Assembly (NCBI RefSeq): GCF_030704535.1 | Contig: NC_081813.1 | Coordinates: 8,671,501-8,735,500, forward strand | Origin: Vitis vinifera | Lineage: Eukaryota > Streptophyta > Magnoliopsida > Vitales > Vitaceae | DNA: 64,000 nucleotides | Direction: 5' to 3' | Shown here: one piece after another, positions 29,451-42,245 of the stretch | Numbering within the stretch: position 1 is the stretch's first letter | Layout: each line of letters opens with the position of its first letter | Notes under the pieces: generated by a model | What the model was told of the DNA's origin: nothing | What the model saw: the letters and a program-made list of their open reading frames with translations, nothing else | Database searches by the model: none | Translations under genes and position numbers: made by a program

Positions 29451-30495
29451 TCTCTTGTAAACACTTTCAGGAGACGCTCGGAGAATCATGTAATCCAATA
29501 TATAGAATCAACAAACAGAGCACTTGCTCTGTTTTTCATATATATTCTTGTCTTCTCTTTCATTTTCATTTTCTAGCCAACCAAACTCTGAGGATTTTTC
29601 CACAGAGGATGAGAGGTTAAGCTTTTTGTCTCTTGGAGTGAGGAAAGCCGGGTAAGTTTCCACATGCATAAATTGGAAGTTTTGTTGTTTTAGTTTTTAA
29701 TGAAGAGAAAGTGTGACCCGTTAATGGTTTTTATCTTTTTAGTTAACTTAAAACGCCTTTAAATCACCTGGGCCAACACTTGGTAAGGCAAGTGATCTCC
29801 GTCCATGGAGATGCACTAGTTTACCCCTTGCGAGCCTCTGGGAGGTGACTTGAAGGTAGGATTTTCTAGAATAGCCAACACTTGGTAAGCTTTTGGACTC
29901 CAAGGAGACATCCATTAGTTATCTTTTGCAAGCTTTTGACGGGTAATCCAAGGTTAAAGATCACTTTGAATGGCAAGTGCTAGGTGAGAGGTATGAGTCA
30001 TTGCAAAGTGCATCAGTGAGAGGGATTTAGTGTTTGAATCCATTAATGGGAAGCATCTGTACAACACCGGTTGGAGAAGGAACTATATGTTAATTCTCTA
30101 ATGCAAGGAAAAGAAACAAGTGACCGGAACTCTCCATTTTGTATGAGGAACGAGCCTAGTGATCTGAACTCCAAGAAACACTTTTCTTTATAAGTAAAAT
30201 CAGTTACTATTTTTGGTTAGTTTAAAACCAAATTCTTTTCTTTCAAACATCTTTATGTTTTCTTTTAAAGCTAACCTTGAAATGAAAAGGCACCAATTCA
30301 GCTTTGAATTGATATCATTTGTGAAGTGAAAACCCATCCTAGTGAACGATCCTAGAGCCACTATACTATAGTAGCTTTTTCTTTGCTACCCTAGTATATG
30401 GTGTTATAGGTTATAAATTTTGTTGATCACTCCCTCAATCAAGGAGCACCAGCTGGACACGAATCAGCTGAGACACCAATTAGGCATGAATCAAA

Positions 30496-30513
30496 TGGCG
30501 CCGTTGTCGGGGA
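30496..30513 (+). other. primer-binding site complementary to tRNA-Asp
   Basis: tggcgccgttgtcgggga matches the plant tRNA-Asp primer-binding site TGGCGCCGTTGCCGGGGA at 17 of 18 positions, three bases after the LTR end. tRNA-Asp priming is common in the Athila/Tat branch of Ty3/gypsy elements. Confidence 0.75.
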
Positions 30514-30974
30514 TCAAACCTCGAATCAAATGGTGCATTTGCCACTGCCACTGCTAGGGACGAATCAACAATGCTTTTGGAAAGCACTTCTAATATAAAG
30601 AACTTTTTAGAAAAAAAATATATGTTTGATAAAATTTAGAATGTAATTTTAAATAATTAAAAAAAAATCACTTATAATGCTCTCAAGAGAAGTAATTGAT
30701 AAGCGATTCTTTCAAAAACATTTTTAGAAAAAACACTTTTATTAAAAACACTTTGAATAAAAACTATGTCAACACACTCTTAATCTATTCCCCTATTACT
30801 AAGAACTTCCGCTTAGTATAGTGAAAGTGATTCTAGCAAAAACGTTTTTACCTATATCACTTTCATTAATAATACTTAGATCAAATTTTTTGTTGTGTTT
30901 TTAGTAATACATTACATAACAAAAAAAAAATAGGGCAGTTTTGAAAGAAACACCAATCAAGCACCGGTGCAAGC

Positions 30975-31500
30975 ATCAATTCAAGTTATTCTCCACTCTC
31001 CCAAGACAGTATTTCACCAATCGAGTCACAGGTATCAAACATATTCATACCTAACGATTTTCCACAAAGTGGTGACGAAACGTATAACTTGTACAAATCT
31101 TTCCATTTTCCAATTCGATCTAATCCATTCGTTCGTAGAGCTATTTACTCGATCGCGGACATTTCTGGAACACCTCTAACAAAGGGACAAATAGTCAATT
31201 TTGAAAGAACTTATTGTCAACCTCTTTCATATATGAATCTATCTGATTCAGAAAGGAAGAACTTGCATCAGTATCTCAATTTCAATTCAAACATGGGTTT
31301 GATTCACACTCCATGTTCTGAGAAATATTTACCATCCGAAAAGAGGAAAAAACGGAGTCTTTGTATAAAGAAATGCGTTGAGAAAGGGCAGATGTATAGA
31401 ACCATTTCCGAAGGAACTAGAGTTACATCTCTTTTCCATTTCCATTCAAGAGTTCTTATGTGTTTCCACGCCCCTTTGAGACCCCGAAAAATAAAGTTTT
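30975..31500 (+). pseudogene. ycf2: nuclear plastid DNA insert: ycf2 fragment
   Basis: The reading frame through 31089-31404 matches the central part of the plastid Ycf2 protein almost continuously: [57 protein letters not shown] and EKRKKRSLC. The preceding 110 bp also reads as Ycf2 ([13 protein letters not shown]). After agaacc at 31404 the Ycf2 match stops. A second open block, [20 protein letters not shown], continues to about 31490 and also looks plastid-derived, from a different place. The insert is therefore a nuclear plastid segment with an internal junction. It cannot make functional Ycf2, which exceeds 2,000 residues. Confidence 0.88.
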
Positions 31501-31529
31501 TCAAGTGATTTTTAAAATGTTGCCAAAGA

Positions 31530-31640
31530 CTTGGAGTGCGTTTAACAATAATTCTAGGAAGTGTTTCTACCATATCTAATACTTGAAAATTTTTATTAGA
31601 AAGATTTGCTTCCAAACATTAGAAAGCGCTTCCAACTCTT
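31530..31640. repeat. foldback MITE-like element beside the plastid insert
   Basis: ggagtgcgtttaacaataattct starts the copy and agcgcttccaact ends it. The centre is the family block taatacttgaaaattttt. The right arm is poorer than in other copies. It abuts the plastid insert within about 40 bp. Confidence 0.4.
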
Positions 31641-32690
31641 GTAGCATCACTCCTATATAGGCTATTAGTCAAGCATATGGGATCTCTCTACTAATATTAC
31701 ACTAACAGTCCATGTAGAATTGAAACTAATACCTATTGGCACTGCTTAAATCCTTCTTTTCCATGAATAGTATGGAATTATGATAGAAACATACACAGCT
31801 ATGGCACTTAAATATGAAATAAAGCTATACAGCATGTTTACAGGGCTTCAAAATTGGTATATCATAGCAGTTGAATGAAGATTCATCCTGTTGTTTCTCA
31901 ACAACAATCCGGGATTTTGAGGGTGCAGAAAAGAAAGTGTTTTACCTGGAAAAACAAAACAAAACGAAGTACATGCAAATACACTTATCATATCTCATTA
32001 CAAGAATTTGTTTTGACAAATTGTTCACAAACATTGAGGCTTCACATGATTCTCAGGAACTGGAAGGAAAAAAGAAGGAAAGAAAGAAATGAAAGTAAAA
32101 AATGTAAGTATGAACCCAATAACTTTTCTTTCATTCTTTCAACATTTGCTCTCTCGAACAAAAAATCGGGTGTTTTAAAGTGTTCAAACTTTCTTCAAAT
32201 TTTCATCATACTTTTTGTTGTCTTCCAATATTCCATAATAATCAAACAGCAAAAACAAATACTCCTATTACAACATTTCCTAGATCAAAACAACCTAAAC
32301 CAACTTGACTTTTGACAAAAGAGAAGAACTAAACCCAATCTTGCTTCCTATCAAGCAAGCATTTGCCCATTTCCAGGAGTCATATTTTGGAAACCACTTG
32401 GGTTGTGTTGTGTATAAATACTACCATGCTAATGCTTAGGGCCTGTTTCTTGCAGCAATATGTTTTACCTATCTTGGTAATTTGACACACCTTCACATAT
32501 GAAAATCTTACTGCACGTCCCGTGAGGGGTTCAAATGAGGGTGTCTCTTTAAATTAAAAGGCCTATGATTTAAATATGAGAGCAAAAAATATAAATGAAG
32601 AAATGGTTTAGACAAATATTTAATAAAAGTTCATCATTCACTGACAAATGAAATTTTTTCCCTATAAAAATTGAAAGGATAAAAAGGGAA
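31641..32690. other. intergenic, nothing recognised
   Basis: I see no gene, repeat or RNA here that I can support. The short open frames have no protein character. The last part should contain the 3' UTR of the acidic-tail gene on the minus strand. Confidence 0.5.
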
Positions 32691-32705
32691 CAAGATCAAT
32701 TAGTC

Positions 32706-35700
32706 TCACTTCTTTTTTTTAGAAGGTGGTTGGGCTTGCTTTTCCTCCTCATCCCCATCTTCTTCATCACCATCCTCATCTTCGTCATCATCATCTTCGT
32801 CATCATCATCATCATCTTCATCTTCATCATCACTTCCTCCATCACCATTGGCCTCAACATCATCGTCCTCATCATTATCATCGTCGTCGTCGTCGTCATC
32901 ATCATCATCATCATCATCCTCGTCATCATCATCATCTTCATCATCATCATCATCGTCATCTTCATCATCATCATCATCTTCATTGGCATCCTTGTTCTCA
33001 GTCTCCGGCCTTTTCATTTTCTTAAGGTCGGCTATCGGAAACCTGCAAAAGTGCAATGGTACCACATAATCAAGGATTAAAGTTTCGACATTTATCACTG
33101 AGATTTCAATGTGAATGGAAACAATTTCAAGGCCAAATTTTGGCATCAGTTTTTATCTTTCCATGCATCCGATTTTTTTATCAACTTATCACCATTTTTA
33201 GCAAACTGATAAATTGGCTATTTTCCTAGCATCTAGACAATTTTTTTGAGCAAAAAAAATTATATGAGCAAGGGTGCTCAAATCTGAGTCTATTGTGTGG
33301 AATCATGAACTTTGCAACCAAGCCAAGTTTGCCTATGTTATAATATATAAAATTAATATAGATAACCTTTATTTGTGATATATCCATAAAATTATGTCTA
33401 TCAAAAAATATATCCATAAAATTATTAAATTCCATTTAATTGATTAGTGCAAATATAAAACTGTAATTAGATATAAGACACACATAAACTTGTAAATAAA
33501 ATTATCAATATTTTGTACAAAAAATAATCATACATATATCATCATTTCCTTTATATCCTCGTGTGTGATCATCATTTTAGTGTACATATATATGGTACAA
33601 TTTGTAATATTTGACAATAACATGCACAACTTGAATATATCCATTTTTCAATAAATAAAAAAATTAATGTGTATTACTGTTTGTTTTATCAAATATTTCT
33701 ATAAGTTTTGATCAATTTTCTTTCCATCAATATTTCTTTCCCGGATTTCCATCTAACATATCTGTAAAATCCAACCACCAATATTTCCACATTTTCCAAT
33801 ATTTTGATCCTTGCACATAATTAATTAAGATTTGTTTTTCCCATGAATGAAGAAAGCTTCCAAATAATGCATGAAAATAAATAAATTAAATCTTCCCAAC
33901 CTCTCATCTGCCACGGGCGCTTTTGGTAACAAATCAATATCATTTGGTAATGATCCAATCTGGAAAAAATCAAAACGTAATGGCAGAAAATATTAAAAAA
34001 CACAACCAAAATATATACTGATAAGCAAACACATTACCCAAGCACTTCAGGAAAAGCTAGGATTAATTTATCATTTATGGCAGAGAAACAAAGAAGGAAG
34101 CAAACTATACAGCCAAAGGAAGGAAACATACATTTTAGGTTGCATACGAAAACTAATTGGCAGATCCCAAATTAATATCTATGAATTCAGAAATGAGAAA
34201 TTGCTGGACATCAATCAAATTATTCGAAAACAAAAACTGAATATAAACCGGAAAAAAAAAAACCCAAATATGCCGTCTGCTGGGGAGTTCTCACTCGAAC
34301 TTTTTAATTACTACATGCAAAAGCAAGCCAAAACCCATTAGCAAGGGAGTGTCCACCAGGTTGCTTTTACAAACATTAAGCTGCCAAGTTCTATTTTTGG
34401 GAATTAGCTTTGAAAAAGGTTGTTTAGTTTGAAAGCTTGAAAGCAGAAAACGTAAAAATAATGGAACCAAAAATGCAAAGAAACAAAAAAAGGATTGTGC
34501 ATTCAAGAAACCATTTCCGGGAATTTCTCTTAAAATTGTTGTTTTTCCAGGTTTTAAGATTCAAATCTTCTTTAAGACAAATGAAACGACTTCTAAAGAA
34601 TTTTAGCTGTTTGCATTTTCCAAAACAGAATAATGCATTTTCTCAAACAAAAGATGTTGTTCTGAAACCTCAAAGTAGTTGCCATATAAGCAATAACTCA
34701 AACAACAGATAGCAGAGATCACGCCCTGTAGTGTCCCAGAAATCCAGAGAATGCCCTTGAGTCATTCACAAAAATGTTTGGTTCAGTGCTTCAAAATGTA
34801 AGGCCCTGTTTGAAAAATATTTTTGAAAACAGTTTTCTAACTAAAAAAACACTATTAACAAACTTTTAAGAGAACAAATTTTTAAGAATTTGTTCTAAAA
34901 ACAAGTAGTTTTTTAAAACATATTTTGGGTATTTTGAATTATTCTTTATATAGAGTTCCGAACGACAATTGAAAATGTGAAAAACGCTTCAAAAGCCTTT
35001 GTATTGTATAAAAATGGATAGTACTTTCACGAAGAATGAACGAAGAAAACCATTTTTCATATTAGAGATCCCAAACAGAATTTGGTTCATGAAAATGATT
35101 GAAAACTATTTCTAAGAATAGTTTTCAATAAACTGTTTTTTGAGAACTATTATCAAAAACATTCCCAAACAAGCCCAAACTTTCCTAACAATCTTTTGAC
35201 TGCCAAGGGAAATAATAACATATTTGACTCATGTTTCATATTGTTCTGTTTTCCAAAAATGGAAAACTTGCCTCAACTAAGCCATTTAGGGCAGTGGACA
35301 GAGTTGATGGATGGTTGTTGGTTTGTCAAAGTTGTATTTTCTTCGACTTTCCCACTTTCTCAGGATCCAAACTGATAGCTAAAAAGTCTGAAATAACAAA
35401 AATGGGGGAGAAAAACACATCAAATGGAAACAACAGGATAACAGAACAGTCAATTCAACAACCTCAAGCTTTAAGCATCCAAAACCTAACTTCTTCATTC
35501 CATAAGCCAGACTCAGAAGAATCTCCATAATCTTAGCCTATAAGAAAAACTAGTACAATGCTAAATGAGATAAACCACAACCTTGTTCATGTTGAATTGT
35601 GAAACCTGAATTAGTATTGTGGCGTTTCGTTCACGGATATTTTTTTTATGTGATGATTGACAAATTTGCCCCTAATATATATTTAACCCTTTTATGTTTA

Positions 35701-36371
35701 GGGTTTAGGTTTTTAGAGAGTGTGGCCGCAATTGAAAGGTGTTTTTCGAGAGCTTTACCATCGCAACTCTTCTCATTCTTTTTATTAGTGAATTGTTGAG
35801 TGTTGATACACTCCATGGATGTAAGGATCACGATGATTATCAAACCATGTTAAAAATCTTGTCTTCGTTCTTTATTTTCTGCTGGTGTGTTCGTGGTTTG
35901 GTTACCAGTTCATTCCCAAAAGCAACTCTTATCCTCTGTTTGGTTGAAAAAAAACCAAAGCTGGAAATGAAAATAAGAAATTTCACCAAACTGAGCCAAA
36001 CACAAACTAATCAAGGTAGGGTTTTTATTACGACTGTAATTCTTTCTTCTTTTGTTTATTTCCCTCGATTTTCCCATGAGCCAAACGGAGGGCAACTCTC
36101 AAAGAGCAGCAATACCAAAATACTCTTATATTCAAAGAACCACCCATGAACAAAAACATTCCCACAATCCAATAACAGCACAGAAGAAACTCCAAATCAC
36201 AAGAAAGAAATACATAGAAAAAGATTAAGGGTGAGCATTTACCAACAAGAGAAGCCAAACAACAGATTTGTGAGCGACCAAGGTAGTCTCCACCACCACT
36301 GCTTCCACCAAAGAGCACAAAACCCTATCCAAATCAACAGACCCAGAAAAACACAGACTTTCCACCTCCAT
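32706..36371 (-). CDS. predicted protein with long Asp/Glu-rich tail
   Basis: Three minus-strand segments, 36243-36371, 33901-33959 and 32706-33042, have GT-AG borders and fully compatible phases (0, 0, 2). They give 174 residues. Exon 1 encodes a short hydrophobic-tending N-terminus (MEVESLCFSG). Exon 2 encodes IGSLPNDIDLLPKAPVADER. Exon 3 encodes FPIADLKKMKRPETENKDAN, then about 75 residues that are almost all Asp and Glu, then a basic end, PPSKKKK. Such acidic tracts with a terminal Lys cluster suggest a nuclear histone- or nucleic-acid-binding protein, but I do not recognise the family. Exon 1 is the least certain. A shorter protein could start at MKRPETEN in exon 3, and another first exon cannot be excluded. 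Intron 1 is 2.3 kb. Confidence 0.6.
32749..32990 (-). repeat. coding trinucleotide repeat, GAT/GAC/GAA (poly-Asp/Glu)
   Basis: Most codons in this part of the acidic gene's last exon are GAT, GAC, GAA or GAG, with runs of identical GAT. Mixed synonymous codons show that selection or age has broken up simple slippage. Length variation between individuals is likely. Confidence 0.85.
33043..33900. other. intron 2 of the acidic-tail gene
   Basis: An AT-rich intron of 858 bp with a good acceptor (cacttttgcag on the minus strand). The donor GAG|GTTGGG is less typical. I see no other feature in it. Confidence 0.5.
34800..35178. repeat. foldback element, GCCCTGTTTG ends
   Basis: aggccctgtttgaaaaatatt at the left pairs with the reverse complement of aaaacattcccaaacaagccc at the right, 380 bp apart. 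Further inner complementarity (gttttcta and agaatagttttc) extends the stem. It lies in intron 1 of the acidic-tail gene. Confidence 0.65.
35930..36094. repeat. short foldback element, CTCTGTTTGGTT ends
   Basis: cctctgtttggttgaaaaaa and tttcccatgagccaaacggagg are imperfect inverted repeats about 160 bp apart. It resembles the TTTGGTT family at 41508 and 62463. It lies in intron 1 of the acidic-tail gene, close to exon 1. Confidence 0.5.
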
Positions 36372-37433
36372 TGCACCAAGATGAGTATAAAAGGAAAAAT
36401 GGTACTGAAAATTCAAGAAAGGTCAATGACCCAGAAAGAAAAAGTGGAGAGAGAGGGGAAGTGTTCGACACTAAAAACACCTTCCGGGCTATTGGGGATT
36501 TGGGTTTTTGCAAGCCATGAGAATTGAAATCAGGGTTTAGAGGGTGGGCAGGGACAGAGCATTAGGGTTTTGAGCTTTAGACACGAGTAATGTACAATTC
36601 CAAATTGTACGGTGAGTTAGGTTGTGTACAGATTGCTGCCATGTTAGCAGCAAAGTGAGTGATATAATAATTGTGCCGTCAGTGACTCTATTGACTTTTG
36701 CTTGGCTTTACAGAGATTTGACATCTGTCTTATTAAAGGGTAGAATAGTAATTTTGAAGGCATTGATGCGTTTTGTACTTTGTACCCTTAGGAACTTGAT
36801 TGGCTACGTCCGAATCCAAACTGACCTATTGGGTTTAAGTAGATGTTGGCCAAATTCCTATTAATATTTTTATAATATATATTACATAATAATATTCATT
36901 TATTTATTTTTAAATTAAATTATAATAGAACAATCTTTATATGCATTTATTTTTTATTAAAATATTATCTTGTTTATTATTTACTTATTTATAGAAAAAA
37001 GTTATAAAAAATATTATAAATAAGAGTCAATCAAACCTAATCTCACGAATGGCTAATGCATCTAATATAATACTTCAATCAAACTCGACTCATCTCATGC
37101 CTATTTTATGATATACTACTTGAATCAAACTCGAACTCATCTCATGCCTAAAAAAATAAGATTAGGTTAAATTTTGACTAAGCTTTTCAAATTTAACTCG
37201 AGCTTTTTTCATGCTTGGAAAAATAAAATTGAGTTAAACTTGAATTAAGTATTTTAAGTCAAAAATCCCATTAGATTAGACTTTGCTTAAAGTGTTTCAT
37301 TGGTTTGGATCAATTCCACCCTTGTATACTTTTCATCCTTTAGTAGTATCCATCAATAAAAACTTAGCAATTATTATAAATAAAAACTTATTTATTTTCA
37401 TTATAAAAATACTTATATAATAAGTCTTATTAT

Positions 37434-39651
37434 AGGGAGTGTTTGATAAAACTTAATACTTTTTAATTGACTTGAAGTTAAATTATTGACTAAAAACTTA
37501 TTACTTGTTTTTATTTGAATGTTTAATAAAGTTAACTTAAAATTTATTTTAAATCGTTAAATTGTCATAATTAGAGCCTATTTGATAAAATTTTTAAAAA
37601 TTATTTTATGTTTTTAAAAACAGAAAACATATATTAAAAACTCACAACACCGCTTGGTTATTGTTCACTATTTCCATTTCTTAAAAACAAAGTGAAATAG
37701 AGAACAATTTTTAGAGAACAAATAAAAATTATTTTCACAATTTTTTTAAAAGCAATAGTAACACACATACTCTATTATTTATCTTCTACATATAATCATT
37801 ATTTTTCTTTTTTTTTTTCTTTTTTTTTCATTAAACAAATTAACAAATTAGACAAAACTTAATGTGTTGGATCTATTAACAAGTCTATTTATTTTTAAAA
37901 ATAATTTAAAATGTAAATAATAAACTCATTAATACCAAAAATTTATGAATAAAAATTTGTTTAAAATAACTCTATTGTTTCTTTTCTATATAAAATTATA
38001 ATTTTTCAATTTTTTTTACTAGGAAAATGAACTCCAAATTAAATAAAAGTTAATGTATTTGATTCATTGACAAATCTAATAAATTTTTAAGAATAATTTA
38101 AAATTCAAATAATAATCTTATTAATACCATAAATTTGTAGATAGAAATTGGTTTATAATGACTATTATTTCTTTTTTGCATATAATTAAACTTTTATAAT
38201 TTTTTCCACTAGAAAAATGAGCTTCAAATCAAGTGACACTTTTTATTAAATTTATTAATAAGTTTAATAATTTTTTAAAATAATTTGGAGCTCAAAAATA
38301 AATCTAATCATTGAAAAAAAATAAGAGAGGAAAACCAATATACCATGAGTCATGGCTTTACTATTTATCCTATACACACAGCTATTTTAAAAAAAATCAC
38401 TAGATAAATAGATTATAAATTAAGTAAAACATGATTACTACTTTAAATTTTTAATAAATTCTTTAATTTTTACAAATAATTTGCAATAAAAAACCAGTCC
38501 AATTAATTATAGATTAAATTAAAATATTCTAGAATGTTATATTTAAAATTAAGTACTAAATATGTGCATATGTCATAAAAAACTTGACTAAAAAGTAAAA
38601 CTTTATTATTATTCATTTTAAATAAAAGATATTGACAATTAGTATTATTTATTTTTAACAAAAAAAAAATACAAAGATGTTAATATCTTTATGTTTTTAA
38701 CATATAATAAAATAATATATTTTCTACTAAAAATATAATTTATAGTTTTATTATAATATTACTATTTATATTTTACTAAAAACTATTTATTTTTTAATTT
38801 ATTTGTAATTATAAAATTATTTTTATTTTCAATAAGACTTCAATTTTTAAAAACAAGCATACAAAATCATGGTCAAACAAGAAATTTTAAAAAATTAACT
38901 AAAGTACTTATTTGACTTGTATTAAAAATGAATATTAAAATTATTTTTTATCTTATAGTAATTTTTGTTTCACTAGAATAAAAAAATTATTTATCTTTAA
39001 ATCATACATAATTGTATATTTAATTTTTACTTTTTGATAAGACTTAACTTGAATTTGATTTCATATTATTATAAATTAAGTTTATAAACTTTTTATAAGA
39101 TAAAAGTAAAACATTGTTTTTAAAAACAATATAAATTCTTTCATCCAAACAAGTTTTTTGTTTTTTGTTTTATTTTATTTTTTAAAACATCTTGCCAAAC
39201 ACCCTTATTTTTTAAAAAAATTTAAAAACTTTTTTTTGTTCTCTATTTTAAAAATAATTTTTAAAAACATCATCAAACCGGCCCTTACTTTCTTTAATTT
39301 TAACTAATATATATATATATAATAGTTATTTTCATTAATTTTAAGTAATAAATGTATTTGTTGCTCCTACGTGTTTAAAGTATTATAGGTATATAAGATA
39401 ACTACAAAATATTTACTAAAAAAACATAAGTCATATATGTGGAGTTATATAGTTTTAAAATATACTATTACTAAATGAAGACAAATGAAGTAAAAAAAAT
39501 AAAATTGAAGTTAAGAATAAGTTAACTATTTAACTTAATACTTAGTTAATTTATTAAGTTATTTTATCAAATATATTTAATTTACTTAATGACTTGAATT
39601 ATTTTATTAAATCATAATAAGTTATTAAGTTAATTTACCAAACACCCTTTA
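37434..39651. repeat. outer foldback element (2.2 kb) with inner insertion
   Basis: agggagtgtttgataaaact at the left pairs with the reverse complement of agttaatttaccaaacaccct at the right. Complementarity continues inward for about 70 bp, as in aacttattac against taataagtt. A second foldback element lies inside, so the original may have been only about 500 bp. Confidence 0.55.
37571..39290. repeat. inner foldback element (1.7 kb)
   Basis: agagcctatttgataaaattt at the left matches the reverse complement of ttaaaaacatcatcaaaccggc at the right. Inward, blocks such as aaaattattt and gaacaattttt are mirrored near 39240. It lacks a coding frame and is nested in the 37434-39651 element. Confidence 0.5.
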
Positions 39652-41507
39652 AGATTTGAAATGTGTTTGAAAGTGTTTCTACTTGAATTACTTTTAATGG
39701 AAGTGTTTTCTCTAAAAGTGTTTTTAGGAGAATTATCTATCTATTGTTTCTTTAGGAAACATTACAAATGATTTTTCAACATTACAAAAGACTTTTCAAA
39801 AATTTAAAAGTATTTCCTAATTTTTGTTAAATACTTGATTTTTCGTCAAAAAACTATTAAACGAAGAGTGTATTTGACAATGATTTTATAAAGTGTTTCT
39901 AACGTTTCGAATTTTAAAGTACGTTTGATAGTATTTCTACTTAAAATATTTTTAGTGAAAGTGTTATTTCAAAAGTGTTTTTAAGATAATTACTTATTAA
40001 GTATTTCTCAAAAAAAAAAAAAAAAGACTATATAAGTGATTTTTCAATAGTACAAGTGATTTTTTAGGTTTTAAAAAGTGTTTTCTAAATTTTGTTAAAC
40101 ACCTATTTTTTTTCAAAAATATTTTTTAAACTAAAAGTGCTTCCTGGATCATTGCCAAACAAACACTTCAATTGCATTTGTGAGTGTTTCTACTAAAAGT
40201 ATTTTTAGAAGAATCATCTATTAAATATTTTTTCATAAAACGCTAAAATAATTTTTCAATAAGTAATTTTTCAAAATTTTAAAAGTGTTTTTAAAATTTT
40301 ATCAAATATTTGATATTTTTTTCAAAAATGCTTTTTAAGCTAAAAATATTTTCTAAAATTACTAATAAACATTAGCAAAATTTGTTTTGAATACAAACAC
40401 TATTATTGAAAAAGTATAATCATATGTATTCTATGTGCACTTGTAATATTTATTTAAAGCAATTAATTATAACAATTCATTTGGTTTATGAAAAGTACAA
40501 GGAAAATGGAAGGAAAAAAAAAAGAAAGAAAGAAAAAGTGAAAAAAAAAATAAATTTAAAGTTGATAAATTATTTTTTATATATTACTTTATACTTTTTT
40601 TTAACATATTTAAATCTTTTATATAAAGATTAAATAATTTTAAAAAATACAAATTAATTTTTTTTTCTATAATATAAGCAAACATGAAAAACAATCATTC
40701 TCTTTAATATTTTTTATCCTTCCTTAATAGGAACCAAACATAACCTTATGTTCACTAATTAAAATACATAAAAAAAAATTAAAAATTGAATCTAAAAATT
40801 AAATTGTTCCAACTACTATATTATTTGCAAAATGCACAGGATATGAGAGTTTTGACTTTTGAAAGATCAAATTTGAAGACAAATTTTATGTTTTATAAAG
40901 AAGGCATTGAAGCAAGGAATTTGTATTTTTTTTATTTTTTTTATTAAGCCATTGGAAGAAGAACCTTAAATGACTCCGAGCGTTAAGGTTTTGCTTCCTA
41001 TTTTTCGTAATGTAATTATAATTTTTGTAACTAAAGTTTTTATGTCAAATAATATTTCATTATTCAATGATTAATAAGTTTTTTATTTTAGTTCTTCTTT
41101 ATTTTTAATTTTTACTTTTACATATGAGTTTGTTATTAGTCAAATTGACATAACTTAGTTATATTTCTTATTAATTCATTTTTATCTAAGAAGTTTTTTT
41201 TAATCTTAAACCATGTTTTTGTTTTAAAATGTAATTTTCTGTCTTAAAACATTGTTTACAATAAAGAAAATCTAAAAGGGGATATGAAAAATGTAAGTGA
41301 GGTACGAATATTAAAAAAATGAAAAAATATAAAAGAGTACGAAGAATGTGACAAAGGATATGAATAATGTGAGAGAAGATATAAAAAAATATAAGAAAAG
41401 ATACAAAGCATATAACAAAAGATATGAAGAATATAATAAAAGATAAAAAAAATGAGAAAATGTGAGAAGAGTACGAAAAATATGAGGTGTTTGAACTCTT
41501 AGGGTAT

Positions 41508-41808
41508 GTTTGATTATTGGAAAGTATTAAAGAAATAAAAAAATATTAAAAAAATGATTTTATTATATTTGGTTTCAAGATGAAAAATATGAAAAAAAAA
41601 TAAATATAATTAAAATTAGTTAAAAATTTGCATATTTTAAATTATTTTATCTATATATAGAAGAAGAAAAATAAATTAAATAAGTTTGAAATAACATATA
41701 AAATAATTTAATGACTTTAAATCTATTTTTATTTCCTTATACTTTTTCTCTCTATTTTGTTCCCTTACATTTTCGCTCTTAATTTTTAGGAACCAAACAT
41801 AGCCTTAT
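41508..41808. repeat. MITE-like foldback, TATGTTTGRTT family
   Basis: agggtatgtttgattattgg at the left and ttttaggaaccaaacatagcc at the right are inverted repeats about 300 bp apart, with an AT-rich centre. Related copies occur at about 40485-40750, 59885-60020 and 62463-62782. Confidence 0.65.
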
Positions 41809-42123
41809 ATTATTTGTACATTTTCACACTTTTTATTTTTATTTTATTTTATTTATATATATCCTTTGGTATTCTTTACACATCTTCTTACATTTTTTGT
41901 ACCACTTTTACCTTCTTTTTATATATATATATATATATTTCTTATTTGAATTATCATATTATTTGACATTTTGCTTTGAATAATTATAAGCATCTATGAA
42001 TTTCTATACAAAAGATTGGTATCACCATGAGAGCAGACAATCTTTCAAGTTGAATTATTTTGTGGTGATGCTTTAGATTCAATTATCATACTTATGATTA
42101 TATATTATGCAATTTATATTTAG

Positions 42124-42245
42124 AGTGCGTTTGATACCGATTTTAGAAAATGTCTTTAGACTTTCTAACACTTGAATGATAACAAATTTCAAGTATTATA
42201 AAAGCTATAAACGCTTCTTAAAATCATTATTGAATGAGATCTTAG
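42124..42245. repeat. foldback MITE-like element, TTTGACAATGATTTTA family
   Basis: agagtgcgtttgataccgat and aaaatcattattgaatgaga are imperfect inverted repeats. The centre has acacttgaatgataacaaatt as in the 23478 copy. About 120 bp long. Confidence 0.65.

Larger units (their letters stand above)
28570..30492 (+). mobile_element. LTR of a second retrotransposon (solo or truncated)
   Basis: The right edge is fixed by a primer-binding site at 30496, and the sequence before it ends gcatgaatca (CA terminus). The left edge is a guess, near tgctattttgtag at 28570. A TATA box (ctatataaac, 29441-29450) is followed within 100 bp by a typical U3/R boundary region. The 211-codon frame at 28665-29300 lies inside this LTR and looks like chance, since it has no family. 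No gag or pol follows the primer-binding site, so only the LTR and about 80 bp of leader remain. Confidence 0.6.

Noticed and set aside
31304..31615. 103-codon minus-strand frame
   Set aside because: It is antisense to the plastid ycf2 fragment, which explains the open frame.
32726..33080. His-rich, Ile-rich and Ser-rich plus-strand frames
   Set aside because: They are shadows of the GAT/GAC repeat in the acidic gene on the minus strand.
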